The notes under the pieces were generated by a model. That model worked only from the letters and a program-made list of their open reading frames with translations, was not told where the DNA came from and made no database searches. Both the position numbers and the translations under genes were made by a program. From Saprospiraceae bacterium (GTDB taxonomy: Bacteria; Bacteroidota; Bacteroidia; Chitinophagales; Saprospiraceae): a stretch of DNA of 64,000 bases. The DNA lies in NCBI GenBank assembly GCA_041392805.1, contig JAWKLJ010000001.1, forward strand, positions 1,488,001 to 1,552,000, read 5' to 3'. This document shows positions 55,311 to 64,000 of the stretch, piece after piece; position 1 is the stretch's first letter, and each line of letters starts with the position of its first letter.

Positions 55311-57542
55311 CTACTCATTATCATTAATCGTCACCGTCACCCCCCTGCAATTGCCCGAGGGGCAAGGTATTACCGTGATCCGAGCGGGGTCGTGGTCATC
55401 CTCATCGCCACCTGTTTTGCCATTTTCGTCAATAACATTATCATCATTGAGGTCATTGGTTTCTGTGGTTTCACTGAAATTGATGGCATTAGGTGTACTA
55501 TCTACCTCTGGAATGGTAGGTGTACTCCCATTATTATCTGTATCATAAGAACGAATTTCGGCCCAATTGGTGAGTTCAGTGCCCAAGAAGCCTTGATTGA
55601 TCTTTAAGACGATGGTAAAGTCGACCTGGTCCATAGGCGCCAAGGTATCCAGGATAAAAATTCCTGCGTCATTATTGGTAATATTGATGGTATTGCCATC
55701 ATCGGACACAACGGCGCCCTCCGTACCACTAATCCAAGTCATCCCAGTTGGAATATAATCCTGGATATGAACAGCATCGACCCCTATATTGCCTTGGTTA
55801 TATACGGAGATGGTATAGGCTACCTGGCTACCAGGGTAGAAAGGAGCAGGCGTCATCGTATTATCCACTACCTTTTGTAAAGCCAGATCCACACAACTGA
55901 TGACCTCTACAGTGGCAGTGGCAGTATCGGCTTCACAGCCTCCATTTGCGGCAAAGGTGTAGAAAAACGCATAAGTTCCAGCTATGGTTCCACTGGGGTC
56001 AAAAGTACCTGCACCTGCATTAAAACTGCCACCAGCCGGATTGGTTCCACTAGCGGTCCAAGTCCCCCCTGCATCCTGGCCAGTTAGCAGGTTCACCAGG
56101 GTGATAGGGGTAGTAGCTGTTTCACAGATGGTAGTCGACCCTCCTGTACCTGCCGATTGTTGCCCATTAGCACATATCTCAATGGCAATATTATAGGCAC
56201 TACACAGGTTGGTACCAGCAGAGGAATAAGTGAAATTGACACAGCCTTCGCCAGTAATATCCAGGGTTTGTGCGCAATCATCGTAAGCAAAATCAGCATC
56301 CAGGCTCGTTTGGGTCCAAGTTCCCCCACAGATAGTACCTTCTCCGCAATTAATCAAATTTTGGAGAAAAACCTGCTCGGTTCCCCCTCCATAACAAAGC
56401 ATGGTATCCAAGGCAAGAAAGGCAACATTTGGGCAACATTCTGTTACAATATTTATGGCTTTTGAATAAGTCCCAGGTACATGGGCAATGCCTAACGCAT
56501 TTTGGTAGGTCATCGTCCCTAATTCACCCCCTGCATCAATAACTGCAACGCAATCGTCTCCTAGGGTACTCACATAAAGTTTACCCGTTTCTTGACTATA
56601 GGTAATGCCCCAAGCTCCCCCAAAGCCGATGCCATCTAAGCTCAAATCTGTCAGTTCACTCTGAAAGGTACCACTTGCGTTGTATTTTTGTACCCGTGTA
56701 ACCCCCGATGCATTGATATCATTATGTCCATTAATGACCAAATAAAAATTGCCAAACTCATCTTGCGTAGCACCGAAGGGGATATCTTGCGCGTCGGATA
56801 AGGTATAGGACACCACAAGTGTAGTTGAACTTAAATCCGGCGTGATCCGATGGATTTCTGCTTGGGTACTCATATTGTTCCAGCGGTAAGTATAATACAA
56901 TTCGCCATCTAGTCCTTTAAAAAGTTCCCAGGCGAAATCCGCTAAGTCGTAGGTATACAGCAGGGTGCCAGTACACAAATCATGGGCTCTAATTTCTGAA
57001 CTATTTACCCCATCATAACCGATACTGTAAATCGTGTTATCTATGGTAACCAGGTTGGTTGCATCTTCATTAAGGATAATGCTTGAATTTAAGATATCAC
57101 CATCACATGATAATTGAAAAAACTGGTTGGTGGCAGGATCAAAAAAATCATTGCGTTGGGCCACATACAAGTTTCCGTTCAAATCAGCCACTACCCCATG
57201 CGCATTTTTGATGACATTGGCAGGCAGCCAGGGTTGACCAGGGCTGCTTTCTATTTCGCTTTCTACGCTGCCTGTACCTGCATTGAGCGGAAATTTGTGA
57301 GTGATATCCAAGGCTGGATCATTCACGTATAGGTATTGGGTGCAATCACAGGATTGAGCATTTAAGGAGAAATTCTTTAAACCAAATAGGCTTAAAATGG
57401 TTAGAAGGAGGTATTTCAAGGCAATACCCTGTTTGTTCCTTCTACCTTGCACGTAGTTTCCATTTGCAAAACAGTCAACCATAGAAACTAGTAAAGGTGT
57501 GCTTTTATCCCCGAAAAATTTAGATTGGCTAATTTGTTTCAT
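55311..57542 (-). CDS. Secreted DUF11-domain protein with propeller-like N-terminus, no sorting domain
   Basis: The 743-residue product begins with a long polar stretch before a hydrophobic signal segment (about 42-62, IALKYLLLTILSLFGL), then SLNAQSCDC. Residues about 75-370 look like an NHL/WD-type propeller (GVVADLNGNLYVAQRND, GAWGITYSQETGKLYVSTLG). Two Ig/PKD-like cysteine-bearing segments follow, then one DUF11 domain (DLALQKVVDNTMTPAPFYPG ... DEDDHDPARITVIPC), of the same style as the giant protein's units. It ends soon after (CPSGNCRGVTVTINDNE) without the T9SS sorting domain normally found on such proteins, so it may be truncated. A shared transcript with the giant gene 1.5 kb downstream is unlikely. 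Confidence 0.82.
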   Translation of the reverse strand: MKQISQSKFFGDKSTPLLVSMVDCFANGNYVQGRRNKQGIALKYLLLTILSLFGLKNFSLNAQSCDCTQYLYVNDPALDITHKFPLNAGTGSVESEIESSPGQPWLPANVIKNAHGVVADLNGNLYVAQRNDFFDPATNQFFQLSCDGDILNSSIILNEDATNLVTIDNTIYSIGYDGVNSSEIRAHDLCTGTLLYTYDLADFAWELFKGLDGELYYTYRWNNMSTQAEIHRITPDLSSTTLVVSYTLSDAQDIPFGATQDEFGNFYLVINGHNDINASGVTRVQKYNASGTFQSELTDLSLDGIGFGGAWGITYSQETGKLYVSTLGDDCVAVIDAGGELGTMTYQNALGIAHVPGTYSKAINIVTECCPNVAFLALDTMLCYGGGTEQVFLQNLINCGEGTICGGTWTQTSLDADFAYDDCAQTLDITGEGCVNFTYSSAGTNLCSAYNIAIEICANGQQSAGTGGSTTICETATTPITLVNLLTGQDAGGTWTASGTNPAGGSFNAGAGTFDPSGTIAGTYAFFYTFAANGGCEADTATATVEVISCVDLALQKVVDNTMTPAPFYPGSQVAYTISVYNQGNIGVDAVHIQDYIPTGMTWISGTEGAVVSDDGNTINITNNDAGIFILDTLAPMDQVDFTIVLKINQGFLGTELTNWAEIRSYDTDNNGSTPTIPEVDSTPNAINFSETTETNDLNDDNVIDENGKTGGDEDDHDPARITVIPCPSGNCRGVTVTINDNE

Positions 57543-58281
57543 GAAATGATGGTTTATTGTTCTCTAAATAAATTAATAAGCAAAAACAGGCCAGAGGAAG
57601 AGATTTAATCACTAAAAAAAAAAGACCGCCCCGGGGGGAGGGACGATCTTTGGATGCGTATTTGTTCCATGCGAAAAAAGGGATCAATGGCGTTTAGCCA
57701 CACTAATTTGTTTGTAGTAATTTTAATTTTTTGGCGTCCCACTAATGTGGGTTTGACGGAAGCCTGTTTATAATAACACAACAAAAGGGTTAGAACACTG
57801 TTAGTCCTTTTGCAACAAAAAAAAATCTTACTTATATTTGGTGGTAGATCATCGTTCCAGTTAGTATGAAGAACGATTGGTGTGTAGGTTTTCTTTTCAA
57901 CTACTTTATTTTCAATGCCTCTCTTGTAGCTGATGATGACACAAATATAGATTGATTGTTTTGCAATTGCATGGACAAAATGCAGTTTACAAATACCCTC
58001 TTTTCTTATAAAAGAAGAACACTTAAAATCACAATACACTGACAATCAAATTTCAACAAAAACACTTATTATAAAAAAAAGGAATTTTCGTCTTCTCCCC
58101 CTCCATTTTTTTTTCGCTTTTTTATAAGAAAAACGCTTTTTTATGCCCTTACAATTGGAATAAATACAAACGTTCACCCTCGAAACTTAACCAAGTAATA
58201 TACAATATGAGCTAATTACCCCTAAACACCGGTAACGATAAAACACTCCATAAAAAACCGCTACCATAAACTCCGTAAAAT
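57543..58281. other. Intergenic region with possible small RNA or weak ORF
   Basis: This 739-bp AT-rich stretch lies between the 743-residue gene and the divergent PAS kinase. A minus-strand frame (57605-58045, 146 codons, rich in Lys, Ile and Cys) has no recognisable family and its last codons run through a terminator hairpin, so it is doubtful. A TATATTTG box on the minus strand (57942-57949) and a strong minus-strand terminator (57613-57650) bracket about 300 bp. That layout would suit a small RNA, but no partner -33 element was identified. Confidence 0.35.
57613..57650 (-). terminator. Rho-independent terminator, minus strand
   Basis: An 11-bp stem with two mismatches (57622-57632 with 57640-57650) encloses a GGGGGGA loop; on the minus strand it is followed by ten T (57614-57623). 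It lies upstream of the 743-residue gene, so it would end a transcript starting farther up on the minus strand, such as a small RNA from near 57940, or insulate that gene from the region above. Confidence 0.65.
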
Positions 58282-60378
58282 ATGCCCTATTTAAGGCAAT
58301 TCCTGGATCGAGGAATTCAAACAAACTATGACGATATCCAAAGATTGAGATTAAGAATGTTTAATTTCGATACGCTCATGGGTATTCTTCTTCCTGCTAT
58401 GGCCTTTTTAATATCGTTTTACTATGGCTTTTATAGCACAACCTCTATTCTAACCCTTACACTCTTTGTAGGATTGAGTGTTATAGCCTATTTTTTAAAC
58501 AGCCATTTTTATCATGCCTCGGCAGCCATTTTTTTTCTTGCCTGTATTTCAATTGCCCTAATTACGGTCACCTTTGTATTTGGAAAAGACTCGGAATTGC
58601 ATTTCTTTTTTCTTCCGGTCAGCATTAGTTCTTTTATTTATTACCTAAGGTGGAAATCAATGGTCTGGTTTTTTTTCGCTATCCAATTAATGGCTTTCCT
58701 TTTTTTGTACTATTTACCTTTTGAGCCTTATTTTCATTGGGAAGAAGCCAAGGTAAATATTATAGCAAAATCCAATATGGCACTCGTCACCCTATTATTG
58801 GGGACCAAGATTATAACCTTTGCGCAATTTTCTCTTCAGCTAATGGTACAGTTGCAAGACCGAGAAGCCAAATTCCGAAATATTTTTGAAAACAGTCAAG
58901 TTGGCATTGCCATTGCCGAACACATGGATTCCTTCTCTGAAGTAAATCCTGCTTTTTGCCAGATGTTAGGCTACCATCGGGAGGAATTTTTGAACCTATC
59001 CTTTCAGCGTATAACGGCACCGGAAGATTTAGCGCTTTCGGTGGCCCAAGTCAAAAAAATCATGGCGAACCCCCATGAAACAGTAAAAGTGCAAAAAAGC
59101 TATTTGCATAAAGCAGGATACCGCATTAGAGCAACTAGTGTACTGACGGGAATTCATAATAAAGAGGGACATTTTAAAGGAATTATGGTAAATACCCAAG
59201 ATGTAACGGAACAGTACGAGGCTGAAAAGGCCTTAAAAGATTCTAATGCCTTGCTGTCTGCTACTTTGGAAAGTACTGCCGATGGTATTTTAGCGATTGA
59301 CTTGAATGATCAAATTACCCGATATAATCAGAAGTTTTTGGATATCTGGAATATTCCAGTTAGCCTGATGGAAAAAAATAAACGTCAGTTGGTGATAGCT
59401 TATGTAAAAGAACAATTGACGGATGCCAATGCTTTTATGCAATCGATCAAAACCTATTATACCACGCCTGATATTGTGCAATTTGACGTCTTGGACTTTA
59501 AAGATGGCCGAATCATTGAACGATATACCCAACCTCAGTGGATCGATAACCAGATTGTAGGAAGGGTCATTAGCTTCCGAGATGTAACTGCCAGGAAACA
59601 ACAAGAACAAATTATACAACAAAATATTGACCTACTGAATCAAAAAAACCAAGAGCTGGAAAAGTACATTGAATCCAATTTGCAACTAGAAAATTTCGCC
59701 TATATCGCCTCCCATGACCTCAAGGCGCCCGTAAGGACTATCATTAGTTTTTCTCAGCTTTTGAAGCGCTCTGCCGAAGAAAGGCTGCTTGACAATGAAA
59801 AAGACTTTTTAGGCTTTATCATTGGCGCTACCCGCAATATGCAGGACTTGATTGAAGCGCTCTTGAGATATGCCAGGGTAAATACGCAGGAACACCGCCC
59901 GTCGACGATCCAAATACGCCAATTGGTTCAGGAGATCGAAGGCGAACTTCATGCTGTTCTCGACGAAACACAGGCGATCATTCAGATAGCAGACCTTCCT
60001 AATACCATTCTAGGAGATGCCACCAAAATTCGGCAATTATTCCAAAACCTTATTCAAAATGCCATTAAATTCCAACATCCTGGAATAAAGCCCATTGTAC
60101 ATATCAGTGGAATAGAGGCGGAAAAGCACTGGACCTTTGCCGTCGCTGATAATGGGATCGGAATTGAAGCCGCCTTTCATGAAAAGATCTTTTTGCTCTT
60201 CCGAAAATTACACAACAATGAAACCTATACTGGAACGGGTATTGGCTTAGCCTTGTGCAAGAAAATTGTAGAGCATCACCAAGGGGAAATTTGGCTGGAA
60301 TCGACCCCAGGTAAAGGCACAACCTTTTATTTTACTATAAAAAAAGCTGAGCCAGACTATGCCAGCTCAGCTTTTTAA
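58282..60378 (+). CDS. Membrane PAS sensor histidine kinase
   Basis: This 698-residue orphan sensor kinase begins with about six transmembrane helices (about residues 25-180, e.g. ILLPAMAFLISFYYGFYS). Two PAS domains follow (about 194-310, KFRNIFENSQVGIAIAE; about 320-430, LLSATLESTADGILAID). Next come a short coiled coil, a HisKA helix with IASHDLKAPVRTI (phospho-acceptor His478), an N box NLIQNAIKFQH, VADNGIGIEAAF and TGTGIGLALCKKIVEHHQG. All kinase motifs are present. No receiver or regulator gene is adjacent, so its partner is unknown; phytochrome-like kinases share this core. Its last codons overlap a bidirectional terminator hairpin. Confidence 0.93.
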   Translation: MPYLRQFLDRGIQTNYDDIQRLRLRMFNFDTLMGILLPAMAFLISFYYGFYSTTSILTLTLFVGLSVIAYFLNSHFYHASAAIFFLACISIALITVTFVFGKDSELHFFFLPVSISSFIYYLRWKSMVWFFFAIQLMAFLFLYYLPFEPYFHWEEAKVNIIAKSNMALVTLLLGTKIITFAQFSLQLMVQLQDREAKFRNIFENSQVGIAIAEHMDSFSEVNPAFCQMLGYHREEFLNLSFQRITAPEDLALSVAQVKKIMANPHETVKVQKSYLHKAGYRIRATSVLTGIHNKEGHFKGIMVNTQDVTEQYEAEKALKDSNALLSATLESTADGILAIDLNDQITRYNQKFLDIWNIPVSLMEKNKRQLVIAYVKEQLTDANAFMQSIKTYYTTPDIVQFDVLDFKDGRIIERYTQPQWIDNQIVGRVISFRDVTARKQQEQIIQQNIDLLNQKNQELEKYIESNLQLENFAYIASHDLKAPVRTIISFSQLLKRSAEERLLDNEKDFLGFIIGATRNMQDLIEALLRYARVNTQEHRPSTIQIRQLVQEIEGELHAVLDETQAIIQIADLPNTILGDATKIRQLFQNLIQNAIKFQHPGIKPIVHISGIEAEKHWTFAVADNGIGIEAAFHEKIFLLFRKLHNNETYTGTGIGLALCKKIVEHHQGEIWLESTPGKGTTFYFTIKKAEPDYASSAF
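60341..60376. terminator. Bidirectional terminator overlapping the kinase 3' end
   Basis: AAAAAGCTGAGC (60341-60352) and GCTCAGCTTTTT (60365-60376) form a perfect stem with an A-tract on one side and a T-tract on the other. It can therefore terminate the plus-strand kinase and the convergent minus-strand gene ending at 60401. The hairpin lies inside the coding sequence of the kinase's last dozen codons, with the stop at 60376-60378. Confidence 0.8.
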
Positions 60379-60400
60379 CGTCAACCCGTCAAAGGGTCAA

Positions 60401-63400
60401 TTATTCAATTCGTATCATTTTTTTCGTTTTCACGAAATCCTCATTTACTTGTAAAGTATAATACAATACCCCGGTAGGCAGGTCTTCGCCATCTAGTATA
60501 ATCACCTGTGATCCCTGATCGTATTTGCCTGAAATGGTTCGAATTACCTTACCGCTCAAATCTTGAACATCAAGCTTAATCGAAGCTGGCTCAGGAAGAT
60601 CAAAACTGATCCGTGTTTGGCGGCGGAATGGGTTGGGGAAATTTTGGTACAATACCGGTTCATCATAAGTATAGATGCCAGGGTCGAAACCAAATTCAAC
60701 TGCCATTTCCTCCTTATTTACCCAATCATAAGCCTCGGTAGTTAAATAGCGGTTGGTCAGCTCCAACAAGTCTTTAAGTTCGCCACTGGCTTTTGCTTTA
60801 AATACCAGGCTAAAGACCACCGGTCTAGGCTCATTGGCAGTCAAGGCGGGGTCCACTACTGAATGGTTCCAGCTGGTCGTCAAGATACCCTCCTCAACAA
60901 AGGCCATACCAAAGTTTTCTCGCTGGGCGATACCGTATTTGACCTCCACCAACTCCAGCACTTCCACTTCAAAGGCAAGGGCAAACTGATAGCCCCAAAC
61001 TTTGGCCAGGTCGCTACTTGTAAAGTCTACCGTATATGTTTTGCCCTGTTGCAAATGCTGGTTTTTGAGGTCAAATCCAAACTTGCCATTTAAACCCCTA
61101 TCATCCAACAACATCAGTGCGTTCACTTTAGCAGTACCATTGACATCACCTACTTTGATCCCAACGAAGTCCAGATCAAACTGGCAGCTCGTCAAATCGT
61201 TCGTAGTGATAGACTCTGGGAAAGTCGCTGCCCAAGGGTTAGCCACTTGCGGGAACGCGTAATTTCTATCCACAAATCGCCAGCTGGTATTATGCTGGAA
61301 GGCATCAATATCCCCAAGTAACAAGGCTCTGAGCTCCAAGATATCAAGGGTGGTGATGGTGCCAGAATTATTCACGTCAGCAGCGATCAACTTGTAAGGG
61401 GTGTCCAGGGTATTTGCGCCCAAGAGGTGATGTTGAATCAATAGCACATCCAGGGTAGTGATGCCATTTCGGTCATCGCCATCTTTGAATGGACGGACCG
61501 TGTAGCTGGCATTTGCCTCCATACCAACGAATTCGAATGATCCGTTGACTTCCGTGGCTGTGTTGCCAGGGACAGGCCCCTCTAAGATCACCGAGACACC
61601 TTCGACCGTGTTTTCTCCTTCTGTCATCACGTTTCCTTCCAGTAGCAACTCATCTTCACAATCATTACAAACATTGTTCGGATCACGTAAAATGACTTCT
61701 GCTGTGCAGTATTTGTAGTTCGGCCCACCTATACTACCGTCTGGTTGCACTGCGTATGGATTAAAGGCATTATCCCAAACATAAACCTCAACCGTGATGC
61801 GGTAACGATCCTCACAAGTCAGCAAAAGACTGGTTTGATCGACATGAGCGATTTCACCGACTCGATTCACAGAGAACCGCAAGGGTGCGGAACAATCTTC
61901 GACGTTACAAGACGCGAGTTCGAAGGCAAATACCTCGACAGCTGCCTCGTCAATGATTCCATCACCATCGACATCCGCCGGTGTGGCCAATGCAACCAGA
62001 TCAGCCTCAAACCCATCGAAACAATTAGGTTCTGGCACATAACAGTCAACAACCGCGAATGGCAAGGCTACCGTTGTTGGATTGCCACAAATGTCTTCTA
62101 CCGTCACGATCAATTGGTGCGTACCTACAGGATAGCTACCGGTGATTACATAATTAGGATAAGTTCCTGTAAGCACCTCCTCATTCGTTAAGTCGGCATC
62201 GATGGTGCCATCTGCAAAGGCATCCAGCAGGATCGTAAAGCGCAGTTGGTCCGTTAGGCAGCTTTCCGTTACCGTAAATGGATAGGCTACCACTACCTCG
62301 CAGGTCTGATCTGTTGTACAAACCGGGTCTGGTTGTGCAAAGGCTACCACTGGTGCCGTTTGATCGAATACCTGAATTTTCTGGGCATAGGTCCAGTATC
62401 CATTAGACACTACTGATCGCCAGTAACCCGTAGGATTGGTGCTATTGTCACAGGTATTTCCTTTGGTTCCAGCAAGCGGCTGGTTGTTGTTTTCATCAAT
62501 ATCGCGATCGATGAAAGCGCCATCTTCCCTGACAATGACCCAAATGTCTTCATTGCCTTCCAGGTTGTCACAATCTTCATCTCTACTGATTACCGTAGGA
62601 GCAGATTGTCCATCCCATTCGCAATGGTTAATAACGCTATAGGTACGTAGCACATTCACACATTCACCACCTTCAATAGGTAAGAATTCATCCACATAGC
62701 TTACAGTGATCGAATCACAACCTAGTTTGTTGAGGATCACGCCGCCAGCGTGGAAGATGCAATCGGTCTCCGTATCTTCTGGGAACCCAATTTCATAATT
62801 CAAGCTGTAAGTCAGGGTGACCACTTGCTCAAATATTTCAATGGACTCATTACCAACCCTATCTATGGCTTTGAATCGACGGGTGATAGTGCCACTGCCA
62901 CAATCACTAAGGTCATAATTTGGTGTCAATTCAATAATTTCAGCTTCGCAATTGTCGAATACCCTTGGCCATCCGAACCATTGAACAAGTTGCGTGCTGT
63001 CTCTTGGATCAAAATCACTAGCTAAATCATCGCAGTGCATTTCTATATCCTCAAGACCAAATACAACGGGGTTGATTTTATCTTCTACCAACACATCCAA
63101 CCAACAGGTGTTTTCATTTCCACTCACATCTATCACCAACAATTCGATCGTTACATAAGTATTGGCATCACAGCAGTTCAATTCTACATATGGCCCCCAT
63201 GCGGAATAAATCGGCTCACCAAGTGGTTCACAGGTCACCGGATCAATCATCGACTTGCGGCGAACCTGAACAGAAGCTATTCCGCAATTGTCAAAGCTAC
63301 CAAAGTCAATTTGTTCTGCACGCAGTCTTACGCCGCCCTGGCTACCCAAAGAAACGTTTAAATTACCTATACAAATGGCTGTTGGGAATTCCTTGTCAGC

Positions 63401-64000
63401 TACCTGCATGATACATTCCCGGCTGGCCTGACCGCCACATTCGTCTGTAACAGTGTATTGTATGGTGTAATTACCAATTTCCATATCCTGAACCGTTCTG
63501 TCTTCTCCCTGTGCTATCGTCGCTACGACTACGCCTGCACTATTCACCAAGGTTGTCAGCACGCTATATCCACCTTCGCACCCTACCAAAGTTACTTGCG
63601 GCAATGGCAGCTCAGCAGTCGCCGTACAATCAAATGGATCTGTCGGAATCATATAGGTATTCGCCTGAAGAATCGGACAATAGTAATTGCTTTCTGGGCA
63701 GTCTACCTTCAGTTCAGTACAATACTTACCGGGATCGATAGTTAGGGTATCACGGCAATCAGCATGTAACATGTCAACAAAGATGATACTAACCGGTCCA
63801 TCAAGGGTATGGAATGGTCCGAACATATCTTCCGCCCCGTATGCACCAGCACTTAAGAACTGACCATCCAAGTTTAGGGCATTCCATCCCGCACTTGCCG
63901 CCTCATTGCCACTTATGGTCACTTTTACTAAGAAAACATCATCTTCCGCATGATCTGGCGTTCCATTATCATTGCATAGCACGTCTGTTAAATCAGGCCT
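60401..64000 (-). CDS. T9SS-sorted surface protein with HYR-like and dockerin-like domains, 5' end outside window
   Basis: The frame is open to the window edge (1200 codons visible), so the N-terminus is missing; the apparent GTG start at 63982 is only internal. Visible parts are a CNDNGTPDHAEDDVF-type module, then cysteine-bearing HYR/Ig-like domains (such as QVRRKSMIDPVTCEPLGE and IELTPNYDLSDCGSGTI), a carboxypeptidase-regulatory-like strand pair, a dockerin-like duplicated segment (DDRNGITTLDVLLIQHHL; ADVNNSGTITTLDILELR), a cohesin-like domain and a T9SS type A sorting domain (LYQNFPNPFRRQTRISFDL ... VKTKKMIRIE). The order matches the end of the giant DUF11 protein, so the two are paralogs. 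The product should be exported and attached to the cell surface. Confidence 0.9.
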   Translation of the reverse strand, partial: RPDLTDVLCNDNGTPDHAEDDVFLVKVTISGNEAASAGWNALNLDGQFLSAGAYGAEDMFGPFHTLDGPVSIIFVDMLHADCRDTLTIDPGKYCTELKVDCPESNYYCPILQANTYMIPTDPFDCTATAELPLPQVTLVGCEGGYSVLTTLVNSAGVVVATIAQGEDRTVQDMEIGNYTIQYTVTDECGGQASRECIMQVADKEFPTAICIGNLNVSLGSQGGVRLRAEQIDFGSFDNCGIASVQVRRKSMIDPVTCEPLGEPIYSAWGPYVELNCCDANTYVTIELLVIDVSGNENTCWLDVLVEDKINPVVFGLEDIEMHCDDLASDFDPRDSTQLVQWFGWPRVFDNCEAEIIELTPNYDLSDCGSGTITRRFKAIDRVGNESIEIFEQVVTLTYSLNYEIGFPEDTETDCIFHAGGVILNKLGCDSITVSYVDEFLPIEGGECVNVLRTYSVINHCEWDGQSAPTVISRDEDCDNLEGNEDIWVIVREDGAFIDRDIDENNNQPLAGTKGNTCDNSTNPTGYWRSVVSNGYWTYAQKIQVFDQTAPVVAFAQPDPVCTTDQTCEVVVAYPFTVTESCLTDQLRFTILLDAFADGTIDADLTNEEVLTGTYPNYVITGSYPVGTHQLIVTVEDICGNPTTVALPFAVVDCYVPEPNCFDGFEADLVALATPADVDGDGIIDEAAVEVFAFELASCNVEDCSAPLRFSVNRVGEIAHVDQTSLLLTCEDRYRITVEVYVWDNAFNPYAVQPDGSIGGPNYKYCTAEVILRDPNNVCNDCEDELLLEGNVMTEGENTVEGVSVILEGPVPGNTATEVNGSFEFVGMEANASYTVRPFKDGDDRNGITTLDVLLIQHHLLGANTLDTPYKLIAADVNNSGTITTLDILELRALLLGDIDAFQHNTSWRFVDRNYAFPQVANPWAATFPESITTNDLTSCQFDLDFVGIKVGDVNGTAKVNALMLLDDRGLNGKFGFDLKNQHLQQGKTYTVDFTSSDLAKVWGYQFALAFEVEVLELVEVKYGIAQRENFGMAFVEEGILTTSWNHSVVDPALTANEPRPVVFSLVFKAKASGELKDLLELTNRYLTTEAYDWVNKEEMAVEFGFDPGIYTYDEPVLYQNFPNPFRRQTRISFDLPEPASIKLDVQDLSGKVIRTISGKYDQGSQVIILDGEDLPTGVLYYTLQVNEDFVKTKKMIRIE

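Noticed and set aside
63982..63982. GTG as the start of the last minus-strand gene
   Set aside because: The frame stays open to the window edge and the protein begins mid-domain, so this is an internal codon.

Overview
The window looks like a chromosome segment of a Bacteroidota bacterium of the Saprospiria type (Saprospira/Lewinella/Haliscomenobacter-like). The evidence is two hybrid two-component regulators with Reg_prop propellers, type IX secretion (T9SS) sorting domains, SprB-like and DUF11 repeats, LytTR and AraC output domains, and weak Shine-Dalgarno signals. The genus assignment is inference. No rRNA, tRNA, CRISPR array or phage was seen.

Layout. (1) 1-2821, minus strand: housekeeping genes topB (3' end cut by the window edge), def and ruvX. 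(2) 2822-10826: an intergenic region with inverted repeats, a small leader ORF overlapping a STAND ATPase-TPR-AraC regulator, and a convergent hybrid two-component regulator (HTCS) whose upstream region carries four helically phased ACTGGA repeats shared with a divergent VOC-family gene. (3) 10827-21212, plus strand: small secreted proteins, an S8 subtilase, a decayed IS66 transposase, a second HTCS, an unknown secreted protein and a broken secreted-protein gene. (4) 21244-23456: a compact three-gene operon encoding a LuxI/FeeM-fold N-acyltransferase, a SAM methyltransferase and an Asp/Glu-type racemase. This is the best candidate here for an undescribed small-molecule pathway. (5) 23623-24363: a LytTR regulator whose receiver has lost the phospho-acceptor Asp. 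(6) 24971-53762, minus strand: a giant cell-surface gene of about 28.8 kb (about 9,600 codons if intact) with a DUF7948-like N-terminus, CUB, SdrD-like and SprB-like domains, 22 near-identical 525-bp DUF11 units, 8 divergent DUF11 units, HYR-like domains, a dockerin-like segment and a T9SS signal. It is split by two one-base deletions in one repeat unit, next to a 1.48-kb exact duplication, so either an assembly error or a real break is possible. (7) 55311-64000: a smaller DUF11 protein, a PAS histidine kinase, and the C-terminal part of a second T9SS/dockerin protein paralogous to the end of the giant one.

The likely theme is environmental sensing (two HTCS, STAND-AraC, LytTR, PAS kinase) beside very large secreted adhesins, with one small biosynthetic operon. 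No SusC/SusD polysaccharide locus adjoins the HTCS genes, so their targets are not evident from position.
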